NCBI GenBank assembly: GCA_902778115.1 | Contig: CACYWG010000001.1 | Location: forward strand, 264,187-328,186 | Direction of reading: 5' to 3' | DNA from: Oscillospiraceae bacterium | Lineage (GTDB): Bacteria; Bacillota; Clostridia; Oscillospirales; Oscillospiraceae | DNA: 64,000 nucleotides | Part shown: positions 1 to 8,698 of the stretch, piece by piece | How the letters are laid out: every line of letters starts with the position of its first letter | How positions within the stretch are numbered: the stretch's first letter is position 1 | Made by a program: the position numbers and the translations under genes | The notes under the pieces: model-generated | The model's input: only the letters and a program-made list of their open reading frames with translations | What the model was told of the DNA's origin: nothing | The model's database searches: none

Positions 1-884
1 GCAAAGCAGATCTCGACGATGCGATCCAGCGTGCCCGGCAGATGGAAGCCGCCGGAGATATGGGGCGTGATGACCATGTTGGGCTGCTTCCAGAGTGGAT
101 GGCCGGCAGGCAGCGGCTCGATCTCCGTCACGTCCGTGCCGGCTGCGGCGATCACGCCGCGATCCAGGGCCTCGCAGAGCGCGTCTGCGTCCAGCGCGGT
201 GCCGCGTCCGCAGTTGATGAAGATCGCAGAGGACTTCATTTTTGCGAAACGCTCCGCGTCAAACAGATGATAGGTGCTCGCTGTGCCGGGCAGAACGCTG
301 CACACGACGTCCGCCTCGGGCAGTACGCGGTCCAGCTCGTCCGTGAGGCAAAGCTCGTCGACGAAGTCCGGACAGGCCGACGGACGGCGCTTGACGCCGA
401 TGACACGCGCGCCCACGGCCTTCACCAGGCGGGCGTATTCCGTGCCGATATCGCCGAGGCCGACCACGACGACCGTCGCACCGCGCAGCGTACCGACCGT
501 GCCGCGGTCGCCCCAGTGCTCGCGCGCCTGGTCGTCGCGGTACAGGTGCAGCTTTTTCAGCAGCTCCCAGGTCATGGCGAAGGCATGCTCGCCCACCGCC
601 TGGCCGTAAGCGCCGGTGACGCTGCAGAGGACGGTACCGGGACGGAGAACGCCGGGCTTGACGTAGGCGTCTGCGCCGGAGGACGAGAGCTGCAGGAATT
701 CGAGCTGTTCTGAGGCGGCGATCATCGCCGGATCAGGAAAGCCGATGATGATATTGGCGCTCTGAATATCTTCCATACTGACAGCAGCGCCGTTTGAATA
801 GCGATAGCTGCAGTCCGGGCCGATGGACTCCAGTCTGGTTTTCTGCTCCTCTGTGAGAGGAATCAGGACCAATACGTTTTTCAT
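1..884 (-). CDS. D-2-hydroxyacid dehydrogenase, 3' end cut by window edge
   Basis: The frame is open from the ATG at 884 to the left edge (about 294 residues), so the C-terminus is missing. It reads as an NAD-dependent D-isomer 2-hydroxyacid dehydrogenase: a GLGDIG nucleotide-binding turn in the middle, the catalytic arginine in INCGRGTALD, the glutamate in TEIEPLP and the histidine in TPHISGG, in the usual order. The family reduces 2-keto acids to D-2-hydroxy acids or runs the reverse reaction. GGGGAG sits about 6 nt before the ATG. It follows the M29 peptidase gene on the same strand with a 42-nt gap. A second, distinct member of the family lies at 30361-31263. The substrate cannot be told from the sequence. 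Confidence 0.9.
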   Translation of the reverse strand, partial: MKNVLVLIPLTEEQKTRLESIGPDCSYRYSNGAAVSMEDIQSANIIIGFPDPAMIAASEQLEFLQLSSSGADAYVKPGVLRPGTVLCSVTGAYGQAVGEHAFAMTWELLKKLHLYRDDQAREHWGDRGTVGTLRGATVVVVGLGDIGTEYARLVKAVGARVIGVKRRPSACPDFVDELCLTDELDRVLPEADVVCSVLPGTASTYHLFDAERFAKMKSSAIFINCGRGTALDADALCEALDRGVIAAAGTDVTEIEPLPAGHPLWKQPNMVITPHISGGFHLPGTLDRIVEICF

Positions 885-926
885 GGGCTCTCCCCTTTCA
901 TGAACTCATCGTGTTGAAAACCGCTC

Positions 927-2162
927 TCATGCCCAGGTGCCGTTACGGAAGATGGGCGCGCTGCTGCCGTCGGCGCGGATGCCGTCGATGGAAAGGTCGT
1001 CACTGCCTACCATGAAGTCGACATGGATAATGGAATCGTTGATGCCGCGTTCCTTTGCCGCGTCCGTCGTGAGCGAATCACCGTCCGGGAGGACTTCCTT
1101 GAAGCCCGCGCCCAGCGCCACATGGCAGCAGGCGTTCTCGTCAAAGAGCGTCTCGTAAAACAGGAAGCCGCAGCGGTTGACCGGGCTCTCCTTCGGGACC
1201 AGGGCTACCTCGCCGAGCATATTGGCGCATTCGTCCATCGTGATCATCTTTTCGAGCAGCGCCTGGCCCTTTTCCGCCCGGCAGGAAACCGCGCGGCCGT
1301 TTTCAAAGCTGATGGAGAAGTTTTCGATCAGCTGGCTGTTCCAGGACAGGGGCTTGGTGGCCACCAGGGTACCCTCACAGCGGCCGGCCATAGGCGAGGT
1401 AAAGATTTCCTCGGTAGGCATGTTCGGGATGTAGCTGGCGCCGTTCTGGCTGTTGACCGCTGCCGCGCCTTCCCATTTGGCATCCGGGATCAGTTCCACG
1501 GTAAAATCGGTGCCGTTGGCGCTGCGATAGCGGAGCGTGCGGAACTGCTGCGCGTTGAGCCAGGCCGCTTTTTCAGAGATAAAGGCCGTGTGCGCCGCCC
1601 AGGCAGCGACCGGGTCATGCTCGCCGTCGATGCGCACAGTCGTCAGTACCGCTTCCCAGAGCCTGGCGACGGCATTCTCCGCCGTCTCCTCCGGGAAGCA
1701 CTTTTTCGCCCACTTTTCAGAAGGGTAGGCCGCAATCGTCCACTGGTGCTTGCCGTCGATGGCGTTGCGGTAGGGCTTGAGCACGCGGGCACGGCCCTGC
1801 CCCACGGCGGAGAGCTTGTCCGGCGAGATGCCGGCCAGCGCATCGGGATCCTGCGAGGCGATGAAGATCCGGCAGGGCAGATCCTCGACCATCTGTTTGG
1901 CCTTGGCTTCCTCCCATGGCAGCACCTGTGCGAGCGTCTCCTGATCGGCATATTGGAAGTGCAGGCGGGAAATCGCGTCGCTCTGCCATTCCACGTTGAC
2001 CTTTTTCGCGCCGGCCAGATAGCATTCCTCGGTCAGCAGCGCGGCAAAGTCCGCCTGCTCCACCGCGATATTCAGCAGCACGGTCTGCCCGGGGCGCACA
2101 TTGGCGCCGGAGCGCACGATCAGCCGCGCATAGCTCTGTAACAGTTCCTGAGTGATCTGCAT
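927..2162 (-). CDS. M29 family aminopeptidase (AmpS/PepS type)
   Basis: A 411-residue protein of the usual length for the M29 (thermophilic aminopeptidase) family, cytosolic dimetal exopeptidases that release N-terminal residues from peptides. The metal-ligand blocks known from AmpS are all visible: the glutamate in PTEEIFTSP, the glutamate in LGEVALVP, the histidine in CHVALG and the histidine/aspartate pair in IIHVDFMVG. There is no signal peptide. An AAAGGAGG ribosome site lies 7 nt before the ATG, and it supports this start. It precedes the hydroxyacid dehydrogenase on the same strand and may be co-transcribed with it. It is probably a peptide-salvage enzyme with no specific link to the polysaccharide genes upstream. 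Confidence 0.93.
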   Translation of the reverse strand: MQITQELLQSYARLIVRSGANVRPGQTVLLNIAVEQADFAALLTEECYLAGAKKVNVEWQSDAISRLHFQYADQETLAQVLPWEEAKAKQMVEDLPCRIFIASQDPDALAGISPDKLSAVGQGRARVLKPYRNAIDGKHQWTIAAYPSEKWAKKCFPEETAENAVARLWEAVLTTVRIDGEHDPVAAWAAHTAFISEKAAWLNAQQFRTLRYRSANGTDFTVELIPDAKWEGAAAVNSQNGASYIPNMPTEEIFTSPMAGRCEGTLVATKPLSWNSQLIENFSISFENGRAVSCRAEKGQALLEKMITMDECANMLGEVALVPKESPVNRCGFLFYETLFDENACCHVALGAGFKEVLPDGDSLTTDAAKERGINDSIIHVDFMVGSDDLSIDGIRADGSSAPIFRNGTWA

Positions 2163-2236
2163 GGGTAGAACCTCCTTTGATTTGATTAACTGACAAAATA
2201 AGAATACTGATTAACACGGAAAACTGATATCCCGTT

Positions 2237-3130
2237 TTATTTTCCAGCAGGCAGCAGATTGACCACACAGATCTCCGGAAGATTAAAGATCCGCGGAACA
2301 TTGTCATGTCCAGATAGTCCCGAAGTAATAATAATCCGCATCTGATCATTCAACATCATTTCGCCATAGTCGTATTTCGGCCACCAGCCTTCCATTGGCG
2401 CATACAAGCCGCCTTTGCCCGGAATGCGGATCACGCCGCCGTGCGTATGGCCGCTGAGGACGAGATCAATATGCCAGACTTCTTTGCCGAAGCTCAGACA
2501 CACGGTCTCTGGCATATGCGCAAGTAAGATCGCCGGATAAGGACTTTTTTCGAGGGCAGATAGCACCTGATACTCCGGCGACGCTTCATAGGCCGCCACA
2601 GATCGGCCGAAATAGTAGCCGTGCCCCATTGTGCCGCCCATTCGAATCGTATTGCCGTTTATATTGACGTCCGCCCATTCCTCATCCAAGACGATCGCGC
2701 CTGAATTTTTAACAGATTCAATCCACTCGCCGCCGTATTGCTTGGTATATTCGCGTTCATGGTTGCCCATAGCAAAATACACCTGCGCGATATCCTGCAG
2801 CTTTTCCGTCAGGGGCAGGACATATGTCAGATCCTCCTCATTGGGCGCGGACGGAAACAGGTCGCCGAGGAGAATGATGGCGTCCGGTTGCTGAACACGC
2901 ACTTTTTTAATCAGTTGCTTGTTTTCCAGACCATACTCTTTGCCGTGCAGATCGGCGACCACAACGACCCGGGACGGTACGGACAAGCCGTCCATGGAGA
3001 CATCATAACTTGTCGTTTTGACGATCACACTGCAGCCCAGAATAGAACCGCCAACCGTTATAACGAACGCCATCACAAGCGCGACAACACTATATGCAAT
3101 TGTTTTGACCACGCGCAGTAAATTTTTCAT
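2237..3130 (-). CDS. Membrane-anchored calcineurin-like metallophosphoesterase
   Basis: A 297-residue protein with one N-terminal membrane segment (about residues 9-35) followed by a complete calcineurin-like phosphoesterase domain of the YkuE/YaeI type. The metal-site motifs are in order: D60 and H62 in VADLHG, D90 in LLGDLF, N123/H124 in GNHERE, H205 in LAHMPE, and H228/H230 in SGHTHGG. The active domain is expected outside the membrane. The family includes enzymes acting on lipid-linked pyrophosphates or nucleotides, and the real substrate here is unknown. It sits at the 3' end of the polysaccharide locus. A C-terminal scrap of a second family member survives at 32751-32839, which suggests these enzymes travel with such loci. 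Confidence 0.88.
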   Translation of the reverse strand: MKNLLRVVKTIAYSVVALVMAFVITVGGSILGCSVIVKTTSYDVSMDGLSVPSRVVVVADLHGKEYGLENKQLIKKVRVQQPDAIILLGDLFPSAPNEEDLTYVLPLTEKLQDIAQVYFAMGNHEREYTKQYGGEWIESVKNSGAIVLDEEWADVNINGNTIRMGGTMGHGYYFGRSVAAYEASPEYQVLSALEKSPYPAILLAHMPETVCLSFGKEVWHIDLVLSGHTHGGVIRIPGKGGLYAPMEGWWPKYDYGEMMLNDQMRIIITSGLSGHDNVPRIFNLPEICVVNLLPAGK

Positions 3131-3167
3131 TTTTTATGGAAGATATCATCAGTGACCGAGACCGGAA

Positions 3168-3600
3168 TTATCTATGTTTGCCAAACATTGCAAGGATATC
3201 GGTTTTCAATCCCTCGTAGTACGGCATAAGTTTGGAATTGTCGTAACGATGGCTTCCTTTTGACACAACTTTCATCGCTTCGCTAAAATTGTTAATATCG
3301 TCGCAAAACTGAATATAATCCAGCTCCTTGATCCATTCATAGCACCCCCGAACCTTGGGGCTTTTGCTGTTGATCACAACACATGGCGTCCCGGTTATCG
3401 CGCAGAAGATCATACCGTGTAGACGGTCCGTGATCATAGAGCTACCGCCCTCAAGCACGGCCAAGCACTATAACGACAGGATCGTACAGCAAATTAAGAT
3501 TAATGTCTTTCTAAGAGTTTTCATCGGCGTATGTGAAATTATTTCACGTATTGTTTTCAACTTCTTGCGATCGATAGTTATGCATCATAATAACATTTCG
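3168..3600 (-). pseudogene. Decayed polysaccharide pyruvyl transferase
   Basis: The 3' part (3168-3464) encodes about 98 residues that match the C-terminal end of the polysaccharide pyruvyl transferase family, with the characteristic MITDRLHGMIF block and the following TGTPCVV stretch. Full-length relatives have about 350-400 residues, so the catalytic N-terminal part is missing. Upstream in the same frame are an ATG at about 3600 behind AGAGGATAAG, then TGA, an open stretch, and TAG at 3468. This looks like an internally deleted and mutated copy. A complete member of the family is at 5600-6781. The only possible start for the 98-residue piece is a TTG without a ribosome site, so I call it non-functional. 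Confidence 0.75.
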
Positions 3601-3608
3601 ATATCAGC

Positions 3609-4391
3609 TTATCCTCTTAACAACTTTTTTAATTTTCCATACTTTTCCTCGCCTAGGATTTTGATTGCAGCACGGTTTGGCGCATGCATGATGTTATCCA
3701 GCAGATCCTCCCGACGGTGCTCGTCCTGGAGCTGACGCCAGCGTTTGTTCAGCACTTCGTCCTGCCAGCTGGCGGAATAGTGGTGAATGGACACGGTGTC
3801 CTTCGTCTTTCGCATGGTTCGCGTCCGGTTATCGATCGGGCAGAGGAAAGGGCTTGGAAGGATCAGTATCCCGCCGTCAAGCAACTGCCTGGAATCATCC
3901 TGCACAAGGCCAAGGCGGAGAAAAGCTTCGGTGTTTCTTTGTGGGCAGGGCGTCTGATCCAGGCTCCCGTCAGGCAGGACGAAGGAGATCTCCTTATAGT
4001 CGTCCATCATATCCTTCAGAATCGGGTGCTGCGCCTCTGCGCCGAAGCCGAGCCCGGTATTGACATCTTTCCCATCTTCAAAGCCAAAATAGGCCCGGTT
4101 GACGAGCAGCGGATCCAGCGACTTGAGCAGTTGAACATCCGTATCCATGTAAATTCCGCCGTGCCGGTACACGACGTCCAGGCGAACGTAATCAGTCACA
4201 AAAGCCCATTTTTTCAGCTCACTGGCCTGCCGGACGTAGAGTGGGGCCGCCTCCAGGTCATAATTGCTCTCGTCCCAGCGGACGATCTCATAATCCGCGC
4301 AGCATTTTTTCCAGCTTGCGAGGCACTTTTCCGCCAGCGGCGGCAAAGGATTCCCGCCGAACCAGCAATAATGGATGGTTTTGGGGATCAT
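3609..4391 (-). CDS. GT32-type capsular glycosyltransferase
   Basis: A 260-residue protein that opens with IPKTIHYCWFGG and contains the DYVRLDVVYRHGGIYMDTDV block. These are the signature of the glycosyltransferase sugar-binding DXD (GT32/Gly_transf_sug) family: the DTD triplet binds the metal-nucleotide sugar. Such enzymes add single sugars during capsule or O-antigen assembly at the cytoplasmic face of the membrane. I choose the internal ATG at 4391 because an AGAGGAA site precedes it by 6 nt and family members begin with MIPK; the longer reading from 4430 would run back into the preceding gene, which stops at 4396. The transferred sugar and acceptor are unknown. Confidence 0.9.
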   Translation of the reverse strand: MIPKTIHYCWFGGNPLPPLAEKCLASWKKCCADYEIVRWDESNYDLEAAPLYVRQASELKKWAFVTDYVRLDVVYRHGGIYMDTDVQLLKSLDPLLVNRAYFGFEDGKDVNTGLGFGAEAQHPILKDMMDDYKEISFVLPDGSLDQTPCPQRNTEAFLRLGLVQDDSRQLLDGGILILPSPFLCPIDNRTRTMRKTKDTVSIHHYSASWQDEVLNKRWRQLQDEHRREDLLDNIMHAPNRAAIKILGEEKYGKLKKLLRG

Positions 4392-4395
4392 ATCG

Positions 4396-5583
4396 TTATT
4401 TCCTCTTGCCCAACGCTTTGAGCGCATCATATTGTTTGTTTCCGAGCAATCTCCTCATACCCCATCTGATCTTTGTTCCGAAAGACATCTCGTCAATACA
4501 TTTCCCGTAAGCCATCTCAAAGGGCTTCCGTTTCATTTCTTTCAGGAAGTCATTTCTGTTTTCGGGAAGGTGCTCAGATTCGATCATCGCCAGGTTCCCT
4601 GATACAGCCATATTAAAATCAAGCTCTGTGACTTTCAAATGAATTTTTGCCCGCTCGAATAATAGTTGCGCCTTCTCAGAGTTCACATAGCACGAGGAAA
4701 TCCCCTTGTCATCATCCAGTTCCGGAGCAAAGTCCTGGATCCCCCAGAAATCTGCCAGTGTAAAATCTGCTGTCCTGCATTTCTGCTTGAATTTACAATC
4801 ATAACAGCTGAGTCTGGAACATTTCCCTCTGAGATAAGAAACAATCATTTTATCCTGGAACTGACTCTGCGCATAGTGCGTACCGTTTTCAAAATCGATC
4901 GCCAGATGCCAGTTGTGCCAGCCATGTCCTTTGTCACGAAAAAAGATTTTTTTGATCTTCGAGCGTTCCAGCGTCTGCCGGTATTCCAAATATTTCCGCC
5001 ACACCATTGGCGAAGGCACGCCGTGACAGATCAGATCCTGCGTATACAGGTTCTCATAGTCTCTCCCGAGATACCCAAGCAGTCCGGAGGTCTGACAGGC
5101 CGTGCCGCTGAACAATACCGGGCGTCCCTCCTTCAGGAAGGCTTCGGCCTGCTCATAGGCCTTTCCGATCCTGCTCTGCACATATTTACTGCCCCGAAGT
5201 TTTGAAAGATCCTCGACTTCCTCCACGAAAATATGGTGAACGGCATAGTTCTCGTCAAACGCGGCGCCGAAGACCACTCCGCCCTGTTCCAGCACCGTCT
5301 CTGCCAGCGCGCTGAAGGCGCCGCCTGACGAACTGGCAGTCCTGGTCTTCTCATTTGTATGAGTGACTGCGTAAACGTGAATGTCTTTTTCCGTCTTATG
5401 GTTAGGGATCTTTGAAAGGACCGGGCATGCTTTCTCACACAGATTGCATTTCACACACTGCTCTTTCTGTATTTTGGGATACCAGAAGCCCTCTTTGTTC
5501 TCCTCCATCCGGATACAGGCCTTAGGGCATGCACTGACGCAGGCATAGCAGCCGGTACAGTCTTTTCCCGTTCTGTCGATCAT
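4396..5583 (-). CDS. F420 hydrogenase/dehydrogenase beta-subunit family iron-sulfur protein
   Basis: A 395-residue protein. The N-terminus carries two 4Fe-4S ferredoxin motifs, CTGCYACVSACPKAC and CVKCNLCEKACP, followed by the coenzyme F420 hydrogenase/dehydrogenase beta-subunit N- and C-terminal domains (SSGGAFSAL; KYVQSRIG; CHGVPSPMVW; CYDCKFKQ). Proteins with this layout are very common in capsule loci of Clostridia and Bacteroides, usually beside a pyruvyl transferase, as here (the next upstream gene is 5600-6781). Their reaction is not established; a redox modification of a sugar or of the pyruvyl group is a guess. An AGAGGGAA site precedes the ATG. The 3' end is 4 nt before the GT32 start, so translation is probably coupled. 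Confidence 0.88.
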   Translation of the reverse strand: MIDRTGKDCTGCYACVSACPKACIRMEENKEGFWYPKIQKEQCVKCNLCEKACPVLSKIPNHKTEKDIHVYAVTHTNEKTRTASSSGGAFSALAETVLEQGGVVFGAAFDENYAVHHIFVEEVEDLSKLRGSKYVQSRIGKAYEQAEAFLKEGRPVLFSGTACQTSGLLGYLGRDYENLYTQDLICHGVPSPMVWRKYLEYRQTLERSKIKKIFFRDKGHGWHNWHLAIDFENGTHYAQSQFQDKMIVSYLRGKCSRLSCYDCKFKQKCRTADFTLADFWGIQDFAPELDDDKGISSCYVNSEKAQLLFERAKIHLKVTELDFNMAVSGNLAMIESEHLPENRNDFLKEMKRKPFEMAYGKCIDEMSFGTKIRWGMRRLLGNKQYDALKALGKRK

Positions 5584-5599
5584 TAATTTTCCCTCTTTG

Positions 5600-6781
5600 C
5601 TAAAATAAGCTGTCAGATAAATAGCGTTTGGAATCTTCCCGCATCGATGCGAGCGTTTTCCTCACATGCTCCCAGTCGATCTTTGGATATATATCGGCAT
5701 TCCTGTCCGGCGCGACAATCAGCTCTTTGATGTCCAAAGCATCAAACAACGAATGGATACGGATATTCTGAGACTTCGGATCATCTTCCCGGAAGCGCTG
5801 CAGGTACTGAAAATCTCTTTCAAACAGGAGGGAAAAAATGGATCCGTGGTAGGAATCGGTCAGAACATAATCCGCATGACGGATCAGGGAGACGAACTCA
5901 AGCGGCCCTGTGCTTTTTCGTCTGACATATTCGCTGCTGACATACTCCCAGCGGCTCGGGATCAACAGAATTCGAAGGCGGCGCTGCTTTGCGATCCGTT
6001 TCGCCTGCTCGAAATACCAGGACTGATTATTGAGAAAATAGCACAGGAGATAGTCGGGTCTTTCATCAGTCTGCATCTGCCGGATGTCCTCTTCCCAGCC
6101 TGCCCGGCCACGGAGGAGCGTCGGGTCGGCCGTCCATTCAACATTCCTGCCGGTGAGTGCAGACAACTGTTCCGCAGAAACGCGTTCTCTCGCCGAAAGC
6201 GCAGCAAAAGAAGACAGGAGACCGCGAAGCTTTCCTTTCACCGGCTCCGGAATCTGATCCGTTCCCAGACTAGGGGCGTATGCGATCTTCCTTTTTGTAG
6301 CGAAATCCAGATAATAAAATGGATTGAAAGTCTCATCAAACACGGACCAGACCTGGTCGCTCCCGGCGATGAAAGCATCGTAGCGATCATTCAGCTCGTC
6401 CAGCGAATCCGGCGACAGATCTTGATCGATGATCATGCGGTCTTTTTTAAACTGCTCGATGGCCTGCTGTGACGCATCATAAGGCCGCGTATAACGCCCT
6501 CTATCCAGTCTGGCTGTTATCACCCGCTCCGCTTTTCGTGGGCTGAGCAGAACATGTGCGGCACGGTGCAGAACAGATTGATCCGTGTTCCGCTCTCGAG
6601 GTGCCGGAGCCGCTATCTTTTTACCAGCCTTGCCGCGTGCAATCTGTTCCGCGATGATCGTCTCGTCGCAGAGGATCTTGTTCTCATGGCCAAGCTGCAA
6701 CAGCTCCTGCTGCAGCGCATAGGCCTGAAGGACCGTGCCGTAGTTATTGTATGTTGTCCAGGTTGCAGTTGCTGTTTTCAT
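5600..6781 (-). CDS. Polysaccharide pyruvyl transferase family protein
   Basis: A 393-residue protein with the N-terminal TTYNNYGTVLQAYALQ block and the C-terminal HADYVLTDSYHGSIFSLLF block typical of the polysaccharide pyruvyl transferase family (WcaK/CsaB-like). Known members transfer pyruvate from phosphoenolpyruvate to form ketals on sugars in exopolysaccharides or secondary cell wall polymers; many capsule-locus members are untested. It has no membrane segment and acts in the cytoplasm on the lipid-linked intermediate. The ATG overlaps the stop of the preceding glycosyltransferase gene (ATGA), so the two are translationally coupled. The gene is followed by its iron-sulfur partner after 16 nt. 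Confidence 0.88.
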   Translation of the reverse strand: MKTATATWTTYNNYGTVLQAYALQQELLQLGHENKILCDETIIAEQIARGKAGKKIAAPAPRERNTDQSVLHRAAHVLLSPRKAERVITARLDRGRYTRPYDASQQAIEQFKKDRMIIDQDLSPDSLDELNDRYDAFIAGSDQVWSVFDETFNPFYYLDFATKRKIAYAPSLGTDQIPEPVKGKLRGLLSSFAALSARERVSAEQLSALTGRNVEWTADPTLLRGRAGWEEDIRQMQTDERPDYLLCYFLNNQSWYFEQAKRIAKQRRLRILLIPSRWEYVSSEYVRRKSTGPLEFVSLIRHADYVLTDSYHGSIFSLLFERDFQYLQRFREDDPKSQNIRIHSLFDALDIKELIVAPDRNADIYPKIDWEHVRKTLASMREDSKRYLSDSLF

Positions 6782-7755
6782 AACGGTTTTTTTGTAAGAA
6801 TACTCTCAATTTTATGAAGATAGTCGAAAGGTAACTGCCACGAAGGATGGACTTGGGAAAGAAACCATGAAAATTTATCATTGGGAACAGTATGTCGAAA
6901 CATAAACCAAGCTCTTATTTCAATCATTTTATATTGACGTGGTATCTCAATATTGTTACATAATGAAAACACATTATAGCTAGCCAAAGTATTATTTCTA
7001 TGACGCTGAGCCAGAGAGACCAATTCACGGTCACCCTTTGTTTTCAGCCATGCAATAAAACTATCCATGTGCTCTATGTTGTCGAAAAATCGAACAGAAA
7101 AAGAGCCGTTGGATGCGCTGTTGCTTCTGATCCGGTAAAAATACAGTTTATCTCGTAATAATGTAATTCTTGACGCAGAATAAAGCACATAAGGGATAAC
7201 TGCTTGATCTTCACAGTACTTTCCTTCTGGAAAACGTAAATCCTTAAGCAGTATTCTTGAAATGAGTTTAGGCCAAGGTGCTATACTCATTTCACCAGTA
7301 TGGTCAAATCGAATGATGCTTGTTTCCCTTCCTGACATCACCTTATCTATACCTTCGGCTTTTTCATCTGCAGTCAGAATATTATCAGAATTGCTCCATT
7401 GACACATTGAGACATCTGCTTGTTTTTCCATAATGGAGCAGAGTAGTTTTTGGAGATATGTGTTATTTATAGCATCATCACTATCGACAAATGCAATATA
7501 CTCTCCTCGTGCGACATCTAGCCCACGGTTTCTGGCAGCAGCAGCCCCCGCATTCTGTTGATGAAATACGATGATGCGAGGATCTTCATTTGCGTAAGCA
7601 TCGCAGATCATTCCACTTTTATCCGTAGAGCCGTCGTCCACGAGAATCAGTTCGAAATCTCGAAAGGTTTGGTTCAGAATGCTGTCGACGCACTCCTTCA
7701 GATACTGTTCAACATTGTATACCGGTACAATAACGCTGATTGTAGGGCTGTCCAT
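6778..7755 (-). CDS. GT2 family glycosyltransferase
   Basis: A 325-residue GT-A glycosyltransferase. The nucleotide-sugar domain is recognisable from ISVIVPVYNVEQYL at the N-terminus, LVDDGSTDKSG around residue 40 and the metal-binding FVDSDD triplet around residue 90; the C-terminal third is variable and probably recognises the acceptor. The ATG at 7755 is chosen because TTGGAGG precedes it by 5 nt. The gene overlaps the pyruvyl transferase start by 4 nt. It is visibly more AT-rich than its neighbours, which hints at separate acquisition. Sugar specificity cannot be read from the sequence. Confidence 0.9.
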   Translation of the reverse strand: MDSPTISVIVPVYNVEQYLKECVDSILNQTFRDFELILVDDGSTDKSGMICDAYANEDPRIIVFHQQNAGAAAARNRGLDVARGEYIAFVDSDDAINNTYLQKLLCSIMEKQADVSMCQWSNSDNILTADEKAEGIDKVMSGRETSIIRFDHTGEMSIAPWPKLISRILLKDLRFPEGKYCEDQAVIPYVLYSASRITLLRDKLYFYRIRSNSASNGSFSVRFFDNIEHMDSFIAWLKTKGDRELVSLAQRHRNNTLASYNVFSLCNNIEIPRQYKMIEIRAWFMFRHTVPNDKFSWFLSQVHPSWQLPFDYLHKIESILTKKPL

Positions 7756-7756
7756 T

Positions 7757-8665
7757 TTATCCTCCAAGAACAGACTGTTTCAGTCTGTTCAATCTGTATC
7801 TGATCTTAGTCAATTGTACTCCCAAATAATAGGAGGCCACGTTTTGGTGCAGATTTCGTGCCATTTGTAAAATACTTAGTCTATCGCGGCAATGCTCATA
7901 ATAATCAGTAAGAACGTCCCATTTTCCCAGCCCGGAAAGCTGCCTGAAACGGATCCTTTGGGAGATATACAAGCCCCAACCTTTGGGATTGGCCGCAAAT
8001 TTCTCACGGGAGTTTGCCGTCAATCCATCCGGCCGGTACTCGCATATTTTAATGATAGAGTTAAAAAAACGGATTTTCAGCCCGTCAAGCGCCATTCGAT
8101 ACAGAGAAGTCGCTTCGGTAATAAAGTTTTCGCCTTCAAATTCCTGGTACTTGTACTTTTTCCATACGGCTGAATAAAAGACCTCTGATTTATCTCCGAT
8201 CGCGTTATTCTGACTTCTTTCCAAATAAGTCATGTCACGAATATCTTCTCCGTCAAAGGTCTTGCCAATAATTTGTGAAGACTTATCTCCTTTTAGGCCG
8301 CAAATACCTGCATAAAGATCCCGCTCATTCAATGGGATCGTTTTTTCAATTTTGTCTGCGATCTCCAGGGCATCATCTGTCAGATAGTCATCCGAGTCAC
8401 ATCCGAAAAACAACTCGCCAGACGCCATATCGACGCCCAGATTCCAAGCTCGATGTTTTCCTCCATTTGGCACTTTTTTATAGATGATCGGAAAAAACGG
8501 ATTCAAGCTCTGCATTTCCTGAACGACAGCCGCTGTGTTATCGGTCGAACCATCATCGATAATGATCCATTCAAAATCACGAAAAGACTGGCGGCATAGA
8601 GAGTAATACAAATCCCAGAGGAGCTCAGCCCGATTATATGTCGGTGTAAAAACAGTAAATCTCAT
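7757..8665 (-). CDS. GT2 family glycosyltransferase
   Basis: A 302-residue GT2 enzyme beginning with MRFTVFTPTYNRAELL. It has the IIDDGSTDNT motif near residue 37, the GGKHRAWNLG block that is typical of a subgroup often called glycosyltransferase family A in capsule loci, and the GCDSDD metal site. The C-terminal region is basic and lacks obvious membrane segments, so the enzyme probably works at the inner membrane face. It ends 1 nt before the next glycosyltransferase start. Donor and acceptor are unknown. Confidence 0.9.
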   Translation of the reverse strand: MRFTVFTPTYNRAELLWDLYYSLCRQSFRDFEWIIIDDGSTDNTAAVVQEMQSLNPFFPIIYKKVPNGGKHRAWNLGVDMASGELFFGCDSDDYLTDDALEIADKIEKTIPLNERDLYAGICGLKGDKSSQIIGKTFDGEDIRDMTYLERSQNNAIGDKSEVFYSAVWKKYKYQEFEGENFITEATSLYRMALDGLKIRFFNSIIKICEYRPDGLTANSREKFAANPKGWGLYISQRIRFRQLSGLGKWDVLTDYYEHCRDRLSILQMARNLHQNVASYYLGVQLTKIRYRLNRLKQSVLGG

Positions 8666-8698
8666 TGCTCCCTCACTTTCTGTTTCACTGTGAACAGA

